Source of the DNA: Eubacterium sp.
GTDB taxonomy: Bacteria; Bacillota; Clostridia; Lachnospirales; Lachnospiraceae
Reading direction: 5' to 3'
DNA length: 6,681 bases
Assembly: GCA_017445525.1 (NCBI GenBank)
Contig: JAFSTZ010000294.1
Coordinates: 1-6,681, forward strand
In this document: one piece after another, positions 1-5,454 of the stretch
Position numbering within the stretch: position 1 is the stretch's first letter
Layout of the letters: every line of letters starts with the position of its first letter
Notes under the pieces: generated by a model
The model's database searches: none
Told to the model about the DNA's origin: nothing
What the model saw: the letters and a program-made list of their open reading frames with translations, nothing else
Program-made: the position numbers and the translations under genes

Positions 1-243
1 GAGAAGCACAAGGGCAGAAAACCGGTATCTGCAAATGTGGATATGTATTCCGGACTTGTTTACAAGATGCTCGGTATTTCAAAGGAGCTTTTCACACCCA
101 TCTTTGCTGTGTCGAGGATCTCAGGCTGGTCAGCGCACAGGCTTGAAGAATTGATGAATCAGGGCAAGATCATACGTCCCGCATATATGTATGTTGGTGA
201 CAGAAAACATCTGCCTGATATGTATCGTGATGGGGATGCGTAG
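1..243 (+). CDS. gltA: Citrate synthase, C-terminal part (5' truncated by window edge)
   Basis: Citrate synthase condenses oxaloacetate and acetyl-CoA to citrate in the cytoplasm, the entry step of the TCA (or partial TCA/glutamate) pathway. Frame 1 is open from base 1 and gives 80 residues before the stop. The fragment carries the family's C-terminal hallmarks. NVDMYSG (visible residues 12-18) holds the catalytic aspartate at residue 14, matching NVDFYSG in typical enzymes. It is followed by LFTPIFAVSRISGWSAH, with the substrate-binding arginine region, and by GKIIRPAYMYVG near the end, the conserved RP motif. A GTG at 37 is internal, not the start, because homology continues upstream of it. 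The ORF ends TAG-TGA-TAA, three in-frame stops in a row. A probable terminator follows about 20 bases later, so this is likely the last gene of its transcript. Family assignment is firm; the gltA/citZ naming is by convention. Confidence 0.93.
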   Translation, partial: EKHKGRKPVSANVDMYSGLVYKMLGISKELFTPIFAVSRISGWSAHRLEELMNQGKIIRPAYMYVGDRKHLPDMYRDGDA

Positions 244-261
244 TGATAAGGTGAAACAGAG

Positions 262-290
262 CCTGTATCAAAGTGATATGCAGGATTTTT
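262..290 (+). terminator. Probable intrinsic terminator after citrate synthase
   Basis: CCTGTATC (262-269) can pair with GATA (275-278) and CAGG (281-284) across a two-base bulge (TG, 279-280), with loop AAAGT. Alternatively it forms a 7-bp stem with one G-U pair. ATTTTT (285-290) follows directly. The position about 20 bases after the stop codons and the T-tract fit a rho-independent terminator. The bulge and modest GC content make it a weak one, so some read-through into the HAD gene is possible. Confidence 0.5.
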
Positions 291-300
291 GCACTATGAT
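273..300 (+). promoter_or_regulatory. Weak candidate sigma-A promoter for the HAD-Mur-GTPase operon
   Basis: TATGAT at 295-300 matches the -10 consensus at 5 of 6 positions. GTGATA at 273-278, 16 bases upstream, matches the -35 consensus at 4 of 6. Transcription would start near 307 and give a leader of about 36 bases before the GTG at 343. The -35 would lie inside the preceding terminator hairpin. Some promoter is expected between that terminator and the next gene, but these matches could be chance. Confidence 0.22.
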
Positions 301-333
301 AGGACACCTGTGAATACTGAGCATAGATGAAAC

Positions 334-345
334 GGAGAAGAAGTG
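334..345 (+). promoter_or_regulatory. Shine-Dalgarno and GTG start of the HAD phosphatase
   Basis: GGAG at 334-337 lies 5 bases before GTG 343-345. An in-frame TGA at 328-330 precedes it with no ATG between, so GTG 343 is the only start that keeps the complete HAD motif I (FFDIDGT). Confidence 0.75.
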
Positions 346-1188
346 GACGATAAATATCTGATTTTTTTTGACATAGACGGAACGATCATAGACAATGATG
401 AGCAGGTGATACCTGACTCTACGATAAGAACCATCAGAGAGCTGCGAGAACGGGGACATATCTGCATGATATGTACCGGCAGGTGCAAGGATATATGGCC
501 GAAGGAGATACTTGATATCGGATTTGACGGTGTGGTCGGTGGTTGCGGTACACACATCATCTATCATGGGGAGGAGCTTCTCCATGCGACATTGCCGCAG
601 GAACTACAACGTGAGATAGCTGATGATCTGGTGAACTACCATATAGACGGAGTGCTTGAGGGCAGTGCACACTCATACTTTCACAGGGAACCCTGGATGC
701 CGTCGGTGGTAGGATTTTTCAAGACTCCTCGTCCCGTGAGGGAGATAGAGAAAGTCAAAACCGGTGAGGCATCCCCTGTTTCACCTGAGTTTGAGGCGGG
801 TCGTATAGAGTTTTTGGATGCTGATCCACTCGACTTTGACAAGATGGCACTATGGTATGATGAGACCGGGGATATGGCCGGTTTTAAAGATAAATATGAA
901 GACAGATTTGACTTTATAGAGAGAGATCCGACGTTTTATGAGATAGTACCGAAGGGGTACTCAAAGGCTACCGGCATCACATTTATGTGTGAACATCTGG
1001 GAGTGAGCAAAGAGAGAACCATAGGAGTCGGAGACAGTACCAACGATCTTCCGATGCTGAAGCTTACCGGGATATCCATAGCTATGGGAGACGGGAATCC
1101 TGCCATCTTTCCGGAGGTTGATTATGTGACGGCAGCGGTTTTGGATGACGGTATAGAGCAGGCTATGAAGCACTTTGGTTTGATTTAA
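343..1188 (+). CDS. Cof-type HAD-superfamily phosphatase (HAD IIB)
   Basis: This is a predicted cytoplasmic Mg-dependent phosphatase of the Cof/YkrA-like HAD group, which typically dephosphorylates sugar phosphates, nucleotides or cofactors. The exact substrate cannot be read from sequence. All four HAD motifs are present. Motif I is FFDIDGT with nucleophile D10 and acid/base D12. Motif II is ICTGR with T45. Motif III is K208 in PKGYSKATGI. Motif IV is GVGDSTND with D231 and D235. The region between motifs II and III (about 80-200) is the C2B-type cap that selects substrate. At 281 residues it has the usual length for the family. No signal peptide or membrane segment is seen. The start is GTG 343, fixed by an upstream in-frame stop and a good ribosome-binding site. 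The Mur ligase begins 15 bases after its stop, so the two are almost certainly co-transcribed. HAD superfamily membership is firm; the physiological role is unknown. Confidence 0.93.
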   Translation: MDDKYLIFFDIDGTIIDNDEQVIPDSTIRTIRELRERGHICMICTGRCKDIWPKEILDIGFDGVVGGCGTHIIYHGEELLHATLPQELQREIADDLVNYHIDGVLEGSAHSYFHREPWMPSVVGFFKTPRPVREIEKVKTGEASPVSPEFEAGRIEFLDADPLDFDKMALWYDETGDMAGFKDKYEDRFDFIERDPTFYEIVPKGYSKATGITFMCEHLGVSKERTIGVGDSTNDLPMLKLTGISIAMGDGNPAIFPEVDYVTAAVLDDGIEQAMKHFGLI

Positions 1189-1189
1189 G

Positions 1190-1206
1190 AAAGGTTAGAG
1201 GATATG
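1190..1206 (+). promoter_or_regulatory. Ribosome-binding site of the Mur ligase
   Basis: AAAGG (1190-1194) lies 9 bases before ATG 1204. A second purine run, AGAGG (1197-1201), is only 2 bases before it. The site sits immediately after the HAD stop codon (TAA 1186-1188), supporting operon organisation. Confidence 0.6.
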
Positions 1207-2844
1207 TCTATCAAAAAGAGCAAGGTATTGAGCGAGTTACTCGAGGATGTCAGCTATGAGCTGCTGCAGGGTGATCTGTCGGTGGAGATAACCGACGTTT
1301 CTTATGACTCCAGGAAGGTTACCGGAGGGTTTTTGTTTGTCGCCATAGCGGGAACCGTGTCCGACGGACATAAGTATATAAAGGATGTTATCGACAAGGG
1401 TGCGGCCGCAATAGTAGTTGAAAAAAGTGTTGCTGATATAGAGAAAGAATACGGTTTTGAGATCGATAAAAATATAACTGTTATCAAGGTTGATAATGGC
1501 CGCAGCGGGCTGAGTCTGATATCGCAGAATTACTTTGATCATCCGATGAAAAAGATGGTGAGTATCGGCATCACCGGAACGAAGGGTAAGTCTACAACAA
1601 CATATCTGATCAAAAACATCCTGGAGCAGACCGGAAAGAAATGCGGTATCATAGGAACTATAGGAGTGGCTATCGGAGATAAGGTAACACCCATCGAGCA
1701 TACGACTCCGGAGTCATACGATCTGCAGGAGTATATAGCAGAGATCGCGGATGCCGGATGCGACTTCTTTGTGATGGAGGTCAGCTCGCAGGGAGTGAAG
1801 ATGGATCGCGTTGCAGGGATGAGATTTGACTATGGTATTTTTACCAATATAACACCGGATCATATCGGCAAGAATGAGCATGATGATTTTGATGATTATT
1901 TAAGCTGTAAGTCGAAGCTTTTTGATATGTGCAGCGTGGGCATTTTTAATGCTGATGATCCGCATGCTGCCGGGCTGATAAGAGGAGCACACTGCATAGT
2001 AAAAACCTATGGTATGCAGGGTGCGGCCAAGACTATGGCAACTACACAGGGTTCAAACGCTGCTGATATGACCGGAAAGGCCGGCGGCGCATATGAGGGC
2101 ATACAGGATGAGCAGTATCTCGCAGGCTGCGAGCAGTACACCGGAAAGAGGGATCTCGTAGCTGTCGATGTAGAGCATATAAATGATCCGTCGGAGCTTG
2201 GTATGAGTTTTGGTCTGAGAGGTCTGATAAACAAGAAGGCGCATCTGGGACTGCCCGGTCTCTTCAATGTGTATAATGCGCTATCTGCAGCGACACTCGG
2301 GGCACTTATCGGAGTGGATGATGAGAAGATCATAAAAGCCATAAAGCATGTTGAAGTGAGAGGCAGAGTAGAGGCTGTTCCTACGGGGAGAGATTTTTCT
2401 GTTCTTATCGACTTTGCACATAACGGTGTCAGTACGGAGAGTGTGTTAAAGACGCTTAGAGGATATGATCCGCACAGGCTGATAGCGATATTCGGTTGCG
2501 GAGGAAACCGCAGCAAACTTAGAAGATATGAGATGGGAGAGGCAGCGGGCAAGCTTGCCGACTTCTGTGTGGTCACATCGGACAATCCGAGGACAGAGCA
2601 GTTTTCTGATATAGTCAGCGATATAAAGGTAGGCCTCGATAAGGTTGATCTACGGGAAGGCGAGGACTATATCGTGATCGAGGATCGCATGGAGGCGGTT
2701 GCATATGCCGTAAAGCATGCCAAGAGCGGAGATATGATCGTACTTCTCGGCAAGGGACATGAGGAATATCAGGAGATACAGGGAGTGAAGCATCATTACA
2801 GTGAGAGAGAGGCAGTTGCAGCAGCGCTGGCGGCTCTCGACTGA
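1204..2844 (+). CDS. murE: MurE-like Mur ligase (UDP-MurNAc-tripeptide synthetase family), divergent
   Basis: MurE ligases use ATP to add the third stem-peptide residue to UDP-MurNAc-L-Ala-D-Glu in the cytoplasm. The three Mur domains are visible. The N-terminal UDP-binding domain has DVSYDSRKV (31-39). The central ATPase has P-loop GTKGKST (125-131), HTTPE (166-170), EVSSQ (192-196) and K236 in CKSKLF, the candidate carbamylated lysine. The C-terminal domain has DFAHN (403-407), GCGGNR (431-436), DNPR (460-463) and GKGHEEYQ (516-523). DNPR rather than DNPA, with the GKGHE glutamate, points to meso-diaminopimelate as the added amino acid. Oddities: EVSSQ replaces the usual EVSSH, FAHNGVS replaces YAHTPD, GGNRSKLRR replaces GGDRDxxKR, and about 46 extra residues (271-316) interrupt the central domain. 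At 546 residues it is longer than the usual 480-500. These features and its position away from other mur/mra genes suggest a paralog rather than the housekeeping enzyme. The ORF ends TGA-TGA-TGA. Confidence 0.85.
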   Translation: MSIKKSKVLSELLEDVSYELLQGDLSVEITDVSYDSRKVTGGFLFVAIAGTVSDGHKYIKDVIDKGAAAIVVEKSVADIEKEYGFEIDKNITVIKVDNGRSGLSLISQNYFDHPMKKMVSIGITGTKGKSTTTYLIKNILEQTGKKCGIIGTIGVAIGDKVTPIEHTTPESYDLQEYIAEIADAGCDFFVMEVSSQGVKMDRVAGMRFDYGIFTNITPDHIGKNEHDDFDDYLSCKSKLFDMCSVGIFNADDPHAAGLIRGAHCIVKTYGMQGAAKTMATTQGSNAADMTGKAGGAYEGIQDEQYLAGCEQYTGKRDLVAVDVEHINDPSELGMSFGLRGLINKKAHLGLPGLFNVYNALSAATLGALIGVDDEKIIKAIKHVEVRGRVEAVPTGRDFSVLIDFAHNGVSTESVLKTLRGYDPHRLIAIFGCGGNRSKLRRYEMGEAAGKLADFCVVTSDNPRTEQFSDIVSDIKVGLDKVDLREGEDYIVIEDRMEAVAYAVKHAKSGDMIVLLGKGHEEYQEIQGVKHHYSEREAVAAALAALD

Positions 2845-2885
2845 TGATGACTGATAAGGATTATGTACTGAGGTTTGAGATTTGA
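2844..2885 (+). CDS. Possible 13-codon leader ORF bridging Mur ligase and GTPase
   Basis: ATG at 2844 opens a frame encoding MMTDKDYVLRFEI and stopping at TGA 2883-2885. Its first ATG overlaps the Mur ligase stop as TGATG (2842-2846). Its own stop overlaps the GTPase ATG as TGATG (2883-2887). It therefore fills the gap exactly, with both junctions of the termination-reinitiation type. A second ATG follows directly (2847-2849). It has no strong ribosome-binding site of its own, so translation would depend on ribosomes finishing the Mur ligase. The downstream ribosome-binding site (2869-2873) lies inside it. I recognise no family. It may be a coupling device, a regulatory leader peptide, or chance: a 13-codon frame stays open easily, but the two exact overlaps are less expected. 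Confidence 0.35.
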   Translation: MMTDKDYVLRFEI

Positions 2886-2887
2886 TG
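2869..2887 (+). promoter_or_regulatory. Ribosome-binding site and start choice of the GTPase
   Basis: TGAGG (2869-2873) lies 8 bases before TTG 2882 and 11 bases before ATG 2885; both are in frame. ATG 2885 is preferred because it leaves nine residues before AHVDAGKTT, as in TetM, and forms a TGATG overlap with the preceding short ORF. TTG 2882 would add one residue and has the more standard spacing. Confidence 0.6.
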
Positions 2888-5407
2888 AACAATCTGACTA
2901 TCGGGATCATGGCCCACGTGGACGCCGGCAAGACCACACTGTCCGAGGGACTTTTATATGCGGCGGGTGTGCTGCGCAAGACGGGACGCGTCGATCATGG
3001 CGATGCGTTCCTTGATACATATGCTCTCGAAAAAGAACGCGGGATCACTATTTTTTCCAAACAGGCTGTGTTACCTATAGGTACTCTCATCGACACACCG
3101 GGGCATGTGGACTTCGCTCCGGAAGCAGAGCGTGTGCTCGGTATACTCGACTATGCGATACTGGTCATAAGCGGAACAGACGGCGTGCAGGGACATACCA
3201 GGACTCTGTGGAGACTTCTTACAGAGTATGATATCCCTGCTTTTATTTTTATAAATAAGATGGATCTCGACGGCGCCGACAAACAAAGTATACTATACGA
3301 GCTTGAAAGAGAACTATCCGACGGATGTGTGGACATAGCTGATGACGAGGCCGTCGCTATGCTTGATGAAGCAGTGATGGAGCGATATCTGTCAAGCGGA
3401 GAAATATCTGATGAGGATATATGCGGGCTTATCAGCGAGAGAAAGCTATTCCCATGCTTTTTCGGATCTGCACTGAAGGACGAGGGAGTAAAGGAGTTTT
3501 ATGAAGCTATAGAAAGATACACCGTTGATACGTGGGGTGACTGTGCCGGAGACGATTTCTCTGCCAGAGTATACAAGATAAGCAGGGATGACAAGGGCAC
3601 GAGGCTCACTCATATCCGTGTGACAGGCGGGACGATCTCTCCAAAGCAGGAAGTAGCCGGTGAAAAGATCGATCAGATACGGCGTTATTCCGGAGATAAA
3701 TATGACCTTTTGGATGTTGCGGGTGCAGGGATGGTCTGCGCCGTTACAGGGCTTAAAAACACTTATCCGGGACAGGGATTGGGAGCGCTCGAAACACAGG
3801 ATGCTCCCATCATCGTACCCGTGCTGAACTATAGATTGGAACTTCCGGACAGTGTGCCGGCGGGCGTATTTCTCCCGAAACTGAAAGAACTGGAGGAGGA
3901 GATGCCGGAGCTGCACATATCCTGGAATCAGGATGTCGGAGAGATCCACGTGCAGGTGATGGGACAGGTGCAGACCGAGATACTGCATGAGGTCGTGCTC
4001 GAGAGATACGGTGTGGATGTAGGATTCGGGCAGGCGCAGATCGTTTATAAAGAGACCGTGACAAAGGCCGTGGAGGGGATCGGTCACTATGAACCTCTCA
4101 GACACTATGCTGAGGCGCATGTTGCGATAGAACCTTTGCCTCAGGGAAGCGGCGTCATCGCAGATATGGCCGTCAGTACGGATGAACTCGATCTCAACTG
4201 GCAGAGGCTGATCGTGACTCACATACTCGAGAAGGAGCATCCCGGAGTCAGGATCGGAGCGCCTCTGACAGATGTAAAGATATCCGTGATCGGAGGCAGG
4301 GCGCACTTAAAACACACCGAGGGCGGTGATTTCCGTCAGGCTACATACAGAGCGATCCGTATGGGGCTGATGAAAGCTGATTGCATCGTGCTGGAGCCAT
4401 ATTACGATTTTACTTTATCTGTTCCGCAGGAGCAGGTTGGTCGCGCGATGACTGATATAGAACGGATGAGCGGGACTTTTACTATAGAGGAAACCACTAT
4501 GACCGGAGTGGCGCCCGTAGTGGAGATGCAGGATTATGCGGCTGAGGTTGCAGCATACACCGGGGGACAGGGGAGCTTAAGCCTGTCTTTTCATGGATAT
4601 TTGCCATGCCACAACGAGGATGAGGTTGTATCTGCGATAGGATATGATCCTGAGACGGATGCCGAAAACCAGCCCGGATCTGTGTTTTGTGCTCACGGTG
4701 CAGGCTACTACGTGCCGTGGGATGAGGTAGAAGATAAATGTCATGTCCACACTGATTGGCGTCCTGCAGGAGATACAGATACTTCCGTAGAGGAAAAAGA
4801 ATCAAACGAGTCCATGCGTCTGCGGATGATGGACGAAGCGCTGGGTGTGGATGAGATAGATTCCATACTTGATCAGGCAACGCATGCAAACAGGCGTGCA
4901 CCGAAAAGATCCCTGAGACGGGCTATGGAAAAGACTGTCAGGAGAGCTGCAAAGCCTACGGGTACTGCTAAGCCTCGGAAGCAACAGGAAAAACTCGGCG
5001 ACTATCTGCTGGTGGACGGCTACAATGTTATACATGCGTGGAAGGAGCTTGCAGAACTCGCTGCGGATGATATGGATCAGGCGAGAGGAAAATTGCAGGA
5101 TATCCTTTGCAATTACCAGGGATATACCGGCAGGGATGTCATACTTGTTTTTGATGCATATCGCCTGGCATCTCATCCTACAGAGGTTTTTGATTATCAC
5201 AACATACATGTGGTTTATACAAAAACAGCAGAAACGGCAGATCAGTATATAGAGAAGTTTTCCGTAGAAAAAGCCTCCCGCTACCACGTGACAGTAGTGA
5301 CCAGCGATGGTCTCGAGCAGATCATCATCCGAGGTGCGGGAGCGCATCTATTATCTGCCAGAGATTTTGAAGAGGAGTATGCACATATCATAAATGGTGA
5401 TAATTAA
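2885..5407 (+). CDS. TetM/EF-G-like ribosomal GTPase fused to a C-terminal YacP/Rae1-type NYN RNase domain
   Basis: Numbering is from ATG 2885 (840 residues; TetM-type proteins have about 640). Residues 1 to about 630 form an EF-G/TetM-type GTPase. It has G1 AHVDAGKTT (10-18), switch-I RGIT (52-55), G3 DTPGH (70-74), G4 NKMD (124-127) and G5 GSALK (194-198). A domain-2 barrel (about 220-310) and EF-G-like domains III-V follow, including LEPYYDF and PQEQVGRAM near 503-522. Residues 670-703 form a basic linker (14 Lys/Arg in 34). Residues about 706-830 are an NYN/PIN-fold domain strongly reminiscent of YacP/Rae1: LLVDGYNVIHAW with D711 and N714, VFDA with D757, ETADQYIE with D786, and TSDGLEQ with D808. 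The family role is GTP-dependent binding at the ribosomal A site. Rae1 cuts mRNA in that site. The combined role, translation-coupled mRNA cleavage or ribosome rescue, is inferred. The domain-IV tip differs from TetM, so tetracycline resistance is doubtful. It is the last gene of the operon, followed directly by a terminator. Confidence 0.9.
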   Translation: MNNLTIGIMAHVDAGKTTLSEGLLYAAGVLRKTGRVDHGDAFLDTYALEKERGITIFSKQAVLPIGTLIDTPGHVDFAPEAERVLGILDYAILVISGTDGVQGHTRTLWRLLTEYDIPAFIFINKMDLDGADKQSILYELERELSDGCVDIADDEAVAMLDEAVMERYLSSGEISDEDICGLISERKLFPCFFGSALKDEGVKEFYEAIERYTVDTWGDCAGDDFSARVYKISRDDKGTRLTHIRVTGGTISPKQEVAGEKIDQIRRYSGDKYDLLDVAGAGMVCAVTGLKNTYPGQGLGALETQDAPIIVPVLNYRLELPDSVPAGVFLPKLKELEEEMPELHISWNQDVGEIHVQVMGQVQTEILHEVVLERYGVDVGFGQAQIVYKETVTKAVEGIGHYEPLRHYAEAHVAIEPLPQGSGVIADMAVSTDELDLNWQRLIVTHILEKEHPGVRIGAPLTDVKISVIGGRAHLKHTEGGDFRQATYRAIRMGLMKADCIVLEPYYDFTLSVPQEQVGRAMTDIERMSGTFTIEETTMTGVAPVVEMQDYAAEVAAYTGGQGSLSLSFHGYLPCHNEDEVVSAIGYDPETDAENQPGSVFCAHGAGYYVPWDEVEDKCHVHTDWRPAGDTDTSVEEKESNESMRLRMMDEALGVDEIDSILDQATHANRRAPKRSLRRAMEKTVRRAAKPTGTAKPRKQQEKLGDYLLVDGYNVIHAWKELAELAADDMDQARGKLQDILCNYQGYTGRDVILVFDAYRLASHPTEVFDYHNIHVVYTKTAETADQYIEKFSVEKASRYHVTVVTSDGLEQIIIRGAGAHLLSARDFEEEYAHIINGDN
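5000..5377 (+). other. NYN (YacP/Rae1-like) nuclease domain within the GTPase gene
   Basis: This stretch encodes residues about 706-831 of the fusion protein. The order DGYN, ARGKLQDIL, YQGYTG, VILVFDA, ETADQYIE, TSDGLEQ, GAGAHLLSARD follows the Bacillus subtilis YacP/Rae1 sequence as I remember it, and the predicted acidic metal-binding positions are retained, so the nuclease is likely active. The protein stops shortly after SARDFEEEY, so it lacks the basic C-terminal tail of stand-alone Rae1 (about 170 residues). A basic stretch precedes the domain instead. Confidence 0.85.
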
Positions 5408-5437
5408 AGAAAAAAGCCCTATTTGGGCTTTTTTCTT
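5407..5437 (+). terminator. Bidirectional intrinsic terminator between convergent genes
   Basis: A perfect 13-bp stem pairs 5407-5419 with 5425-5437 around a 5-base loop (TATTT). A GCCC/GGGC core is flanked by A6 on the left and T6 on the right, so transcripts from either strand end in a U-run. The first stem base is the last base of the GTPase stop codon (TAA 5405-5407). On the other strand it lies about 17 bases beyond the peptidase stop. It insulates the two convergent units. Confidence 0.93.
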
Positions 5438-5454
5438 ATAATGAGTATCGTATA

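Noticed and set aside
251..313. A 20-codon frame starting GTG after the citrate synthase stops
   Set aside because: It runs through the predicted terminator hairpin, has no properly spaced ribosome-binding site, and does not connect to the HAD start.
327..353. An 8-codon frame (MKRRRSGR) overlapping the HAD start
   Set aside because: It is very short and has no clear ribosome-binding site. Its arginine run simply reads the purine-rich Shine-Dalgarno region of the next gene.
2071..2148. Repeat of ACCGGAAAG in the Mur ligase insert as evidence for a mobile or duplicated segment
   Set aside because: The same 9-mer also occurs at 1630-1638, no longer flanking similarity is visible, and it just encodes TGK. 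The evidence is insufficient for a duplication or insertion event.
2007..2585. 192-codon open frame on the minus strand opposite the Mur ligase
   Set aside because: It is a shadow of the Mur ligase. The Pro/Ser/Leu-rich composition is typical of antisense frames, and no domain is recognisable.
3446..4306. 286-codon open frame on the minus strand opposite the GTPase
   Set aside because: It lies wholly antisense to the well-conserved GTPase coding sequence, has no recognisable domain, and its composition looks like a mirror of the sense codons.
4497..5347. Minus-strand frames of 134 and 181 codons opposite the GTPase/NYN region
   Set aside because: They overlap each other and the coding strand with clear NYN motifs. 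The His/Cys/Arg-rich residues look non-protein-like.
2885..5407. Straightforward tetracycline-resistance gene of the tet(M) class
   Set aside because: The extra C-terminal nuclease domain, altered domain-IV tip, chromosomal operon context and absence of mobile-element signatures or a tet(M)-type attenuator leader all argue against it.
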